From Pseudomonadota bacterium (GTDB lineage: Bacteria; Pseudomonadota; Gammaproteobacteria; Burkholderiales; Burkholderiaceae_F): a stretch of DNA of 6,609 nucleotides. Shown here in pieces: positions 1 to 6,408 of this stretch. The stretch spans positions 1 through 6,609 of the forward strand of contig JAKANT010000098.1 of NCBI GenBank assembly GCA_021823635.1, read 5' to 3'. The translations under genes were made by a program, and so were the position numbers. Under the pieces are notes generated by a model. That model was not told the DNA's origin. It saw nothing but the letters and a program-made list of their open reading frames with translations, and searched no databases. Position 1 is the stretch's first letter. Every line of letters starts with the position of its first letter.

Positions 1-1496
1 AGTAAGTTGTCACTTGTGTCTTGGGTCTCGCAGGTGACCGCCGAGATCATGGGGATCGGCCCCCGCGCGGGGTTGCTGGCCAGGCGGATCATTTCGATCG
101 GTTCATCCGCCGGTGCGATGGCCAGGAGGTACTGGAACGGATCGAGGGTGCCGTAAGGGGCTGCCATCTTGGCGACGGTGGCTTGCAGCATCGCCAGGTA
201 CGTCGGCTTCAGCGCCATCGTCTTCATCACCCAGCTGACCCACAGCTCTTCCAGCGGCGCGATCACGCCGGGGAAGGACTGCACCAGGTTGTCCTCGTAA
301 TCGAACTCGATCAGCATCGCGCGCCCGAGCCGAGTGATCAGCGGACAAGAGGTGTAGCCGTTGTAAGTCTCGGTGGCCGGCCTGCCGCCGAGGTCGGCCA
401 CCAGATGATCGACCGCCACCGGCACCTGCCACTTGACGCTGGCGGCCGTCTTGCCTTTCGGTACGCCGGCGACGTCGCCGACCGCGAACACGTTCGGGTA
501 GCGCACGTGTCGCAGCGTGGCCTTGTCCACCTCGGCCCAGCCCTGCGCCGCCCAGGGGCCCTGCTGCCAGCGCAGCGGGCTCTCGCGCACGGGTCGTGGC
601 GCGCGCATCGGCGGCACCACGTTGATGAAGTCGTAACGCTGCTCGACCAACCCCGCCGGCGTGCGATAGACGGCGATGCGCCGGCCCGGATCGATCGACT
701 GCAGCACGTGCTCGTAATGGACCTTGACGCCGCGGTCGCGGTACAACATGCGCACTTTCTCGGACACGATCGGCACCGAAAACAGCGCCTTGTTGTGCGC
801 CATGTAGTGCAGTTCCGCCTTGCTGCGCATGCCCGCCCGGCGCAATCGATCGTCGGTGATAAATGTGTACTTGAGCGGGGCGCCGGCACATTTCATCTCC
901 GTGGCCGGTCGGCCAAACAGACCCACGCCGCCGCGCTGCGAGAAAGCGGCCATCGCATGCCAGGTCGCCTCCGCCGCTTGCGGGCTGTGATAGAGGCTGC
1001 CGAGGCCGTCCTTGCCGATGCGCTCGACCTCCATGCCTTCGATCTGGTCGTAGCCGAGTTCGAGGCCCGTGGCCAGGATCAGGAAGTCGTACGAGACGGC
1101 GGTCCCTGCGCTCGTCACGACCTTGTTGGCGTCCGGATCGATCTCGGCCACCGCGTCCTGGATCCATTGGACATCGCGCGGCACGTAATCCTCGGTGCGT
1201 GACACCACGTATCCGCGCGGCTTGATGCCGGCTGCCACCAGGGTGAAGCCGGGCTGATAGAAATGCTCTCGGCGTGCATCGATCAGGATGATCTTCGCGC
1301 CCTGCACACGCGCGGCCAGCCGCGACGCCGCGGCCAGCCCGGCAGCGCCCGCGCCGGCGATCACGATGCGGGCACCCGTTCTGACAGGCGACTGCGCGCC
1401 GGCCGGTATCGGCGCTACGCCGCCCACAGCGGCCGACGCTGCCGCGCGCAGTAACGCCCGGCGGCGGCCGAGGTCCCGTTCTTTCATCGCTTTCAT
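1..1496 (-). CDS. sqr: Sulfide:quinone oxidoreductase, type II, TAT-exported (3' end outside window)
   Basis: This FAD-dependent enzyme oxidises sulfide to sulfane sulfur and gives the electrons to membrane quinone. The reading frame is open from ATG 1496 to the window edge (498 codons, no stop), so the C-terminus is missing. Visible features: a twin-arginine leader (RRRALL, residues 11-16) ending near AGAQ (32-35), the FAD dinucleotide motif GAGAAG (48-53), an ATG segment (ILATGLELG), Cys203 in KCAGAP and Cys384 in NGYTSCPL. These are the two redox cysteines of type II SQR, as in the human enzyme; NVVPPM and NVFAVGD also match that group. Start choice: GGGAG sits 8 bases before ATG 1496; an in-frame ATG at 1514 lies upstream of this site and is less likely. 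It lies 28 bp downstream of the thioredoxin relic, on the same strand. Oddity: the chain continues about 60 residues beyond the MLxx segment near which relatives end. The family call is firm; export is inferred from the leader. Confidence 0.92.
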   Translation of the reverse strand, partial: MKAMKERDLGRRRALLRAAASAAVGGVAPIPAGAQSPVRTGARIVIAGAGAAGLAAASRLAARVQGAKIILIDARREHFYQPGFTLVAAGIKPRGYVVSRTEDYVPRDVQWIQDAVAEIDPDANKVVTSAGTAVSYDFLILATGLELGYDQIEGMEVERIGKDGLGSLYHSPQAAEATWHAMAAFSQRGGVGLFGRPATEMKCAGAPLKYTFITDDRLRRAGMRSKAELHYMAHNKALFSVPIVSEKVRMLYRDRGVKVHYEHVLQSIDPGRRIAVYRTPAGLVEQRYDFINVVPPMRAPRPVRESPLRWQQGPWAAQGWAEVDKATLRHVRYPNVFAVGDVAGVPKGKTAASVKWQVPVAVDHLVADLGGRPATETYNGYTSCPLITRLGRAMLIEFDYEDNLVQSFPGVIAPLEELWVSWVMKTMALKPTYLAMLQATVAKMAAPYGTLDPFQYLLAIAPADEPIEMIRLASNPARGPIPMISAVTCETQDTSDNL

Positions 1497-1524
1497 TGCT
1501 GCGTCTCCCTGCATTTCGAACTAC

Positions 1525-1967
1525 TCAGGCGTGGCTGCGTATCCAGGAAATCAATCGGGGGCCGGCAACGCGCCGGTGACGGGCGCGACTTCGCGACCGC
1601 GTGAAAAAAGCGCAAAAGTCGGGAGACCATAGATCGCGTGACGCGCCGCAAGCTGCGGCGCGTCGTCGGTATTCACCTCCAGCAGACGGAACCAAGGCTC
1701 CAGTTCGCGCCCCGCCGCCTCGAAAACCGGCTCCGTCGCGCGGCATGGCGCACATCGGGGCGCCCAGAAACCGGGCCCCGATCGGTACGTGCGTTTCGTC
1801 CCTATGGCGCTCGAACCGGGGGGCCAAGACGCCGACCGCCCGGCCTTCGAACGGCGGCCTGCCACGGCCGGCGCCGCGCGCGGTGCCGAGCGAATCGGCG
1901 GTGACGCGATGGGCGTCAAGGCGACGGGGGAAAGGACGCTCACGGTCACTGCCGGTGCGAGGTCCAT
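1525..1967 (-). pseudogene. Decayed thioredoxin-2 (TrxC-like) gene, frameshifted
   Basis: Three stretches in two frames together make one thioredoxin. Frame A (from about 1930 down to 1771) resembles the TrxC zinc ribbon and following strand: FPRRLDAHRV, then GRPPFEGRAV, then FERHRDETHVPIGARF. Frame B (1770 to 1554) carries the catalytic fold: FWAPRCAPCR, LLEVNTDD, cis-proline GLPTFALF and REVAPVTGALP, then hits TGA at 1553-1551. Frame A then resumes with LISWIRSHA and a stop at 1527-1525, matching the last thioredoxin helix. Removing one T from TTT (plus-strand AAA 1768-1770) and adding one T near 1554 would restore one frame. The CxxC active site survives as CAPC with Arg for the usual Trp. 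The positions of the four zinc cysteines read Phe, Arg, Gly and Arg, each about one substitution away. The start is uncertain (ATG 1967 is in frame B). It sits just upstream of sqr, so it was probably co-transcribed. Assembly indels could explain the frame changes but not the cysteine losses. Confidence 0.72.
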
Positions 1968-2090
1968 AATCGGCCCCATCGGTTCGGCTGGCATGCGGTG
2001 ACGGCCATGACACGACGGCCGAAAGCCTGGCGCAGCGTCGGCGCGCCGTCAGCAACCTAGGTATCGCAGCGCGCCGGCAACGGATTCGAA
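1968..2090. promoter_or_regulatory. Divergent intergenic region between thioredoxin relic/sqr and the Crp/Fnr gene
   Basis: This 123-bp gap separates two transcription units that point away from each other, so both promoters and any operator of the Crp/Fnr protein should lie here or inside the relic. I see no clear FNR-type (TTGAT-N4-ATCAA) or CRP-type (TGTGA-N6-TCACA) palindrome and no convincing -35/-10 pair. The assignment rests on position only. Confidence 0.35.
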
Positions 2091-2759
2091 ATGGACGAGC
2101 ACGACGCGACCAAGGGCGCGCTGTTGGCGCGTTTTCCGCTCTTCGCTCAGTTGCCGGCGCCTCGGCTCGACGGCCTGCTCGCCGCATGCCCGGTGCGGCG
2201 CCTGCCGGCCGGCGTCACGGTGTTCGAACCCGACATGCCGTGCACCGCCTTTCCGTTGGTTCTGGACGGCAGCATCCGCGTGTCGAAGACATCGCCGACC
2301 GGCCGTGAAATCGTCCTGTACCGCGTCGGCCCCGGCGAAGGCTGCATCCTGTCCGGCGGTTGTCTGCTCGGGCAAACCGACTATTCGGCTCGAGGTGCGA
2401 CCGAGAGCGAAGCGACGCTGCTCGCGATTCCACCGGCGCAGTTCCAGGACCTGATGGTTCACTTCCCGCCGTTTCGCCGCTTCGTCTTCGACATGTACGG
2501 CGCCCGCCTGGCGGAGGTCATGGAGGTCGTCGAAGAAGTGGCGTTCCGCCGCCTCGACACCCGTCTCGCCCAGTTGCTGGTGCAGCGGGGTCCTGTGATC
2601 CACGCCACACACCAAGCGTTGGCCGACGAACTGGGCAGCGTGCGGGTCATCGTGAGCCGTTTGCTGCGAAATTTCGAGGAGCGCGGCTGGGTCAGGCTCG
2701 AGCGCGAGCGCATCACGGTCCTCGATCTTCGCGGGCTAGCCGCCTTCGCGCGTCAGTAG
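2091..2759 (+). CDS. Crp/Fnr-family transcriptional regulator
   Basis: A 222-residue cytoplasmic transcription factor of usual Crp/Fnr length. The N-terminal half (about 10-120) is a cyclic-nucleotide-binding-type beta barrel (FPLFAQLP, FPLVLDGSIRV, GREIVLYRVGPGE). A long dimerisation helix follows (about 126-150) and then a winged helix-turn-helix (about 173-205: THQALADELGSVRVIVSRLLRNFEERG). Cysteines occur at 33, 51, 85 and 91; the last two are in GEGCILSGGCLLG, a pattern found in a subgroup of unnamed Crp/Fnr proteins. The spacing does not match the classical FNR four-cysteine cluster. The cAMP-contacting arginine-serine pair of Crp is not evident. ATG 2091 is the only likely start because a stop lies 30 bp upstream in frame; its ribosome site is weak. 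It is divergent to sqr and precedes the sulfur genes, so it probably controls both. The ligand is unknown; oxygen, redox state or persulfide are plausible. Confidence 0.88.
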   Translation: MDEHDATKGALLARFPLFAQLPAPRLDGLLAACPVRRLPAGVTVFEPDMPCTAFPLVLDGSIRVSKTSPTGREIVLYRVGPGEGCILSGGCLLGQTDYSARGATESEATLLAIPPAQFQDLMVHFPPFRRFVFDMYGARLAEVMEVVEEVAFRRLDTRLAQLLVQRGPVIHATHQALADELGSVRVIVSRLLRNFEERGWVRLERERITVLDLRGLAAFARQ

Positions 2760-2893
2760 CGACGGCGGGCCGGCGCCCGGCGGTAGCCCTTCGGAGGGAT
2801 TGAGCGCGCACGCACCTTTGGCATGGTATCGGCAGCCTAAAGGGGAAGCTGCGGCTCGCCCGCGGGCGCCCCGACACGCAAGGAGGCTCGACC
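2760..2893 (+). promoter_or_regulatory. Leader/intergenic region before the dsrC-like operon
   Basis: This 134-bp gap is the largest between the plus-strand genes and may hold the promoter of the four downstream genes. It contains a short CCCT-TCGG-AGGG hairpin (2787-2798) soon after the regulator stop and a 12-bp perfect palindrome CGCCCGCGGGCG (2857-2868). Neither is followed by a T-tract. It ends with a perfect ribosome site AGGAGG at 2881-2886. Promoter function is inferred from position. Confidence 0.3.
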
Positions 2894-3256
2894 ATGGTGC
2901 TGACGACCGATGCGATCCGCGGCCGGGAAGCCGAACCGGACCCGCGCTTCCGCCACGCGCCGCCCGAGTGGACGCCGGCGGTGGCCGAGCAGGTGGCGCG
3001 CGACGAAGGTCTCGCGCTGACGGAAGATCACTGGGAGCTCGTACGCAGCATCCAAGCGTTCTACGCCCGGCACGAAGGAACGCCCATACGGCTGACCGAA
3101 CTGCACGACGCGCTGGAAGAAAAGTTCCACCACAAGGGCGGCTTCAAGTTCCTGTACGAGCTGCTGCCGGGCGGACCGATCGCGCAGGGGTGCCGGCTGG
3201 CCGGCTTGCCGCCGCCCGCGGGCGCGGTGGACCGCAGCTTCGGCAGCGTGGCCTGA
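2894..3256 (+). CDS. DsrC/TusE-family sulfur carrier-like protein lacking the penultimate cysteine
   Basis: A 120-residue cytoplasmic protein of the DsrC/TusE family, whose members carry sulfur as a persulfide or trisulfide on a flexible C-terminal arm. Family hallmarks: LTEDHWELVRSIQAFY (42-57), a PIRLTELHDAL helix, and the arm LYELLPGGPIAQGC (88-100) continuing RLAGLPPPAGAV. True DsrC has two arm cysteines 11 residues apart; TusE keeps only the penultimate one. Here Cys100 matches the upstream cysteine, while the penultimate position is Ala111, and eight extra residues (DRSFGSVA) follow the usual end. It therefore cannot form the DsrC intramolecular disulfide. It may hand over sulfur by a single thiol, or act in regulation. 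The start ATG has AGGAGG 7 bases upstream. It follows the regulator and precedes the haem protein by 51 bp. Family assignment is firm; function is open. Confidence 0.9.
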   Translation: MVLTTDAIRGREAEPDPRFRHAPPEWTPAVAEQVARDEGLALTEDHWELVRSIQAFYARHEGTPIRLTELHDALEEKFHHKGGFKFLYELLPGGPIAQGCRLAGLPPPAGAVDRSFGSVA

Positions 3257-3307
3257 CTGGCGCTGGCCGGCCGCTCGTCGCGAGCTCGACATCGAGGAGG
3301 AAACGGC

Positions 3308-3883
3308 ATGCGTTATTCGATTCGCGTCTTCGCCCTAGGCTTGGTTGCGATCGCGCCGCTGGCGGCAGCGCAAACGGACTCGGCGCTGGAAGACGGCGCA
3401 CGCAAACTGGCGGCCCAGCTTCAAAGCGCCCTGGCGAGCCGTCTGCTCGCCGAGGTCAAGGCAGGCGGGCCCGCGGCGGCGATCAACGTCTGCAACACGG
3501 TCGCGCCTAGCCTGGCGGCGGAGATCTCGCGCCGCGAGGGCGTTCGGCTCACACGCGTGAGCCTGAAGACGCGCAACGCGCTGCTGGGCACGCCCGACGC
3601 CTGGGAGCAGGCGGTATTGAAGCGCTTCGACGAGCGTGTGGCGAAAGGCGAAAAGCCGGAGGCGCTGGAACACGCGGAAATCGTCACCGAACCGAACGGG
3701 CGCTACTTCCGCTACATGAAGGCCCTACCGGTGCAGGCGCTGTGCGTGAACTGTCACGGCGCGCCCGACGCGCTGGCGCCCGAGGTCAAGGCGCAACTCG
3801 CGAAGGACTACCCGTTCGATCAGGCCACCGGTTACCGTGAAGGGCAGGTGCGCGGCGCGATCAGCCTGAAGCGGCCGCTTTGA
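3308..3883 (+). CDS. Periplasmic single-haem c-type protein, Tll0287-like (DUF3365) domain
   Basis: A 191-residue exported haem protein. Residues 1-21 form a Sec signal peptide (MRYS, a hydrophobic stretch, then LAAA before QTD), so the mature part is periplasmic. The body is a Tll0287-like/DUF3365 domain, a PAS-like fold. Visible marks are AINVC (58-62), RVSLKTRNALLGTPDAWE (83-100), RYFRYMKALPV (132-142) and one haem c site CVNCH (146-150). The characterised cyanobacterial relative has His/Cys axial haem ligation; His150 and Cys62 are the matching candidates here, by analogy. Such domains are usually seen as sensors, often attached to histidine kinases; this one stands alone. GAGGAGG lies 7 bases before ATG. 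The stop codon overlaps a possible TTG start of the rhodanese. Role with sulfur compounds is inferred from the neighbours: redox or sulfide sensing, or electron transfer. Confidence 0.88.
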   Translation: MRYSIRVFALGLVAIAPLAAAQTDSALEDGARKLAAQLQSALASRLLAEVKAGGPAAAINVCNTVAPSLAAEISRREGVRLTRVSLKTRNALLGTPDAWEQAVLKRFDERVAKGEKPEALEHAEIVTEPNGRYFRYMKALPVQALCVNCHGAPDALAPEVKAQLAKDYPFDQATGYREGQVRGAISLKRPL

Positions 3884-3897
3884 GGCGATCGCCCGGG

Positions 3898-4362
3898 ATG
3901 AAGCGCTATGCGGATCTGATCGCCGAAGCGCTCGCTCGCGTGCGCGAGATCATGCCTTGGGACCTGCGCGCACGCCTCGAAGAGCGCGCACCGCCGATGG
4001 TCCTGGACGTGCGCGAGCCGGCCGAGTTCGAAGCCGCGCACATTCCCGGATCGGTCAACGTGCCGCGCGGCGTGCTGGAGGCCGCCTGCGACTGGGGCTA
4101 CGACGAAACGCTGCCGGAGCTCGCCGCGGCGCGTGAACGCTCGATCGTGGTGGTGTGCCGCTCCGGCAACCGTTCGCTGCTGGCCGCCGACGTGATGCAG
4201 CAGATGGGCTTCGGCGACGTGGTGTCGCTGAAAACCGGCGTGCGCGGCTGGAACGATTTCGAGCAGCCGCTGGTCGACGGCGCCGGCCGCATCGTCGATC
4301 CGGACGTCGCCGAACGGCTGCTCGCGGCACGCGTGCGGCCGGAGCAACTTCGCCCGCGTTGA
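3898..4362 (+). CDS. Single-domain rhodanese-type sulfurtransferase
   Basis: A rhodanese-fold sulfurtransferase of 154 residues from ATG 3898. It moves sulfane sulfur via a cysteine persulfide. The domain spans about residues 18-125: VLDVREPAEFEAAHIPGSVN (35-54), the active-site loop CRSGNRS with catalytic Cys87, and GVRGWNDF near the end. The Arg-rich loop fits the common CRxGxRS type that binds thiosulfate, glutathione persulfide or protein persulfides. No signal peptide is seen, so it is cytoplasmic. An alternative TTG start at 3880 overlaps the upstream stop (TTGA) and would add six residues; neither start has an ideal ribosome site, and the spacing suggests translational coupling with the haem protein gene. 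The tail after 125 (about 30 residues) is charged and not part of the core. It probably handles the persulfide produced by SQR or feeds the DsrC-like protein. Confidence 0.9.
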   Translation: MKRYADLIAEALARVREIMPWDLRARLEERAPPMVLDVREPAEFEAAHIPGSVNVPRGVLEAACDWGYDETLPELAAARERSIVVVCRSGNRSLLAADVMQQMGFGDVVSLKTGVRGWNDFEQPLVDGAGRIVDPDVAERLLAARVRPEQLRPR

Positions 4363-4400
4363 ACGGTCACCCGTCCAGGCGATTGGCTGCCGCCGTCGGC

Positions 4401-4415
4401 TGCGACAGAGTCGCA
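4401..4415. repeat. Short perfect inverted repeat upstream of the MBL gene
   Basis: TGCGAC-AGA-GTCGCA is a 6-bp perfect inverted repeat with a 3-base spacer in the 75-bp gap between the rhodanese and the MBL-fold gene. It lies just before the strong AAAGGAGGAG ribosome site (4422-4431). It could be a small hairpin or an operator; there is no T-tract, so termination is unlikely. Chance occurrence in GC-rich DNA is possible. Confidence 0.3.
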
Positions 4416-4437
4416 CGTCACAAAGGAGGAGACCGAC

Positions 4438-5619
4438 ATGCCACGCGAGATCACTGCACCGCACGTCGCCGACGACGGTTATCTGGGCAGCCGCCAACGT
4501 CGCCGGCTGTTTCGCGCCGGGGCCGGCTCGCTCGCCGCGCTCGCCGCCGGCGGCCTGTTCGCACCGCGCGTCGCGGAAGCGAAACCGATCGATTCGCCCG
4601 CCGCGGTGCCCATCGTCGACCGCCTGGCGCTGCGCGTGGTGACCGATTCGTATCACCACGCGTTCGAGCCATCGCGCGCGTTCGGGCCGGTTCAGGTGCA
4701 GCGGCTCGGGTTCGCGGTCGCGCCCCGCACGCCGCCGCGGCGCACGCTGCAGAACGAATGGGGGCTGTCGCTGCACGTGGAATCGGCGCGTGGCACCGAG
4801 ACGCGGCAGGTGTTGATCGACTTCGGCTACACGCCCGAGGCGCTGCTGAACAATCTGCTGCTGGCCGGCATCGATGCCTCGAAGCTCGATGCGCTGGCGC
4901 TGTCGCACGGGCACTTCGACCATTTCGGCGGCCTGGTGGGATTCCTCGAGGCGAACAAGGGCAGGTTGAAGAGCGGCCTGCCGTTCTACCTCGGCAGCGA
5001 AGAATGCTTCTGCACCCGTGAGCTGAACGTGCCCGGCGAGGCCGGCAGTTTCGGCGCGCTGGACCGGCAGGCGATCCGCGACGCCGGGCTGACCGTGACC
5101 TTCGCCGATCGCCCGTCGGTGCTCGCCGATCACGGCTTCAGCACCGGCGTGATCGCACGCAATTCGTTCGAAAGGGTGCTTTCGCCGACGCGCATGACCG
5201 TCGGCATGGTCGGGGGTCTCGGCTGTGCGCCGGAGAAACTGCCGGAAGCGAAGCGCAACCTGACGCTGGTACCGGACGACTTCGAACACGAGCAGGCGTT
5301 CGCCTACCACGTGCGCGGGCGCGGCCTGGTGGTGATGACCTCCTGCGGACACCGCGGCATCGTCAACTCGGTGCGCGCGGCGCTGAAGATCGCAGGCACC
5401 GACCGACTGCACGCGGTGCTCGGCGGCTTTCACCTTGCCCCGCACCCGGTCGAATACCAGAAGCAGACGGCGGCGGAACTGAAGGCGCTGAATCCGGATT
5501 TCGTGATCCCGATGCATTGCTCGGGCGAGACGTTCATCGCCATCGTGCAGGCCGAGATGCCGGACAAGTTCATCCGTTCCTCCACCGGCACGCGCTTCGT
5601 CTTCAGCGCGCCGGCCTGA
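4438..5619 (+). CDS. TAT-exported metallo-beta-lactamase-fold hydrolase (COG1237-like)
   Basis: A 393-residue metal-dependent hydrolase. A twin-arginine leader (RRRLFRAG, 21-28, then an Ala/Gly/Leu-rich stretch ending AEA near 48) predicts export of the folded protein to the periplasm. The metal site is intact: SHGHFDHFGG (156-165; His157, His159, Asp161, His162), TSCGHRGIVN (301-310; His305), GGFHLAP (His332) and PMHCSGE (His360). The arrangement of HGHFDH, the CGHRGIVN motif and GGFHL fits the COG1237 group related to the dihydropterin/RFA-P synthase-like proteins, not the persulfide dioxygenase (ETHE1) group. Substrate is unknown. The start is secure: AAAGGAGGAG lies 6 bases upstream. It follows the rhodanese by 75 bp and is the last plus-strand gene, ending 15 bp before the end of the convergent ACP-GNAT gene. 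A role in sulfur metabolism is suggested only by position. Confidence 0.88.
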   Translation: MPREITAPHVADDGYLGSRQRRRLFRAGAGSLAALAAGGLFAPRVAEAKPIDSPAAVPIVDRLALRVVTDSYHHAFEPSRAFGPVQVQRLGFAVAPRTPPRRTLQNEWGLSLHVESARGTETRQVLIDFGYTPEALLNNLLLAGIDASKLDALALSHGHFDHFGGLVGFLEANKGRLKSGLPFYLGSEECFCTRELNVPGEAGSFGALDRQAIRDAGLTVTFADRPSVLADHGFSTGVIARNSFERVLSPTRMTVGMVGGLGCAPEKLPEAKRNLTLVPDDFEHEQAFAYHVRGRGLVVMTSCGHRGIVNSVRAALKIAGTDRLHAVLGGFHLAPHPVEYQKQTAAELKALNPDFVIPMHCSGETFIAIVQAEMPDKFIRSSTGTRFVFSAPA

Positions 5620-5634
5620 GGGCAGTGACCCCGC

Positions 5635-6406
5635 TCACAGCGCGCGTGTGACGCGAACCAGCGTGGCGTCGCCGGGCTCGCGCGCGGCGGCGAACCCGAG
5701 TTGGCGCATGAACTTCAGCATGCGCGTGTTGGATGCCAGCACGCTGCCGTGCATCGCTCTCAGGCCGCGCGCGCGCCACGTCGATCAGCCTCTGCATCAG
5801 CAGCCCCGCGACTCCGGTGCGCTGCCAGTCGTCGCGCACCGCGATCGCGAATTCGCAGTCGCCGCCGTCGTCGTCGACCGCGTAGCGCGCTACGCCCACG
5901 ATCGCCTCGCCGCCGTCGCGCCGCACCGTGGCCGCGAGCGCCACGTGGCGCTGCTGGTCGACGTCGGTCAGGAATCGGAGTTTGGCCGGCGGCAATTCGC
6001 GCAGGGCGGCCTGAAAGCGCATGTAACGCGACTCGGCCGACAGACTGCGGACGAAATCGGCCTCCAGCGGCGCGTCCTCGCGCGACAGCGGCCGCACCGT
6101 CACGCGCTCGCTGCCGACAGTGTGCTGCGAAGGCCGCAGGTCGCTCACCGCGCGCGGAGCGGCGGCGGTCCGGGTGGTCAGTTCGGCGACCAGCGCGTCG
6201 AGCGTTGTCAGCCGCTGCCGATCGCCCGCGGCGATCGGCACGCCCAGGCGCTGCTCGACCGCCGCGACGACGTTCAGCCAGTCGAGCGAATCCAGCTCCA
6301 CCTGTTCGCGCAGCGGCACATCGGGGCGCAGGCGCCCAGTATCGACCTCCGGCGCGATCGCGGCGATCGACTGCAGTACCGCCTGGCGGATCGACTCGGC
6401 ATCCAC
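5635..6406 (-). pseudogene. Acyl carrier protein-GNAT acetyltransferase fusion, frameshifted
   Basis: Two domains in one gene. Residues 1-80 are an acyl-carrier-like domain with the phosphopantetheine-type motif VELDSLDW (Ser40) followed by helices ending near GVPI. Residues 100 onward are a GNAT acetyltransferase of the type found at the end of Pat-like protein acetyltransferases: VRPLSREDAP, SAESRYMRF, and the acetyl-CoA loop DWQRTGVAG (193-201). After VARAR (about 214) the frame is lost: the original frame reads an Arg/His-rich tail into the MBL gene, whereas another frame gives GLRAMHGSVLASNTRM, then FMRQLGF and VRVTRAL with a stop at 5637-5635, a normal GNAT end. The break lies in the CG repeat at 5766-5776; two missing bases or one extra explain it. 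Start chosen: GTG 6406 with GGGAG 8 bases upstream. The fusion suggests acylation or acetylation of a substrate held on the carrier; none is known. A sequencing indel in the repeat is possible, in which case the gene is intact. Confidence 0.75.
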
Positions 6407-6408
6407 GG

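Noticed and set aside
9..38. Imperfect inverted repeat GTCACTTG / CAGGTGAC at the left edge as an insertion-sequence end
   Set aside because: Only 8 bp with one G-T mismatch, inside an apparently open sqr frame and with no transposase in view.
21..1202. 393-codon plus-strand open frame
   Set aside because: It is the antisense shadow of sqr; the minus-strand frame has all SQR motifs, and this one is Arg/His-rich with no recognisable domain.
2819..2834. Possible sigma-54 promoter (TGGCATG-N4-CGGCA) before the dsrC-like gene
   Set aside because: GG and GC have the right spacing, but the -12 element is poor and no enhancer-binding protein is nearby; the local regulator is Crp/Fnr type.
2857..2868. 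12-bp palindrome CGCCCGCGGGCG as an operator
   Set aside because: It is built only of G and C in very GC-rich DNA, unlike known Crp/Fnr sites, so chance is likely.
3832..5517. 561-codon minus-strand open frame
   Set aside because: It overlaps the haem protein gene's 3' end, the rhodanese and the MBL gene, all with clear motifs and ribosome sites. Its protein is Arg/His/Gln-rich, typical of a high-GC antisense frame.
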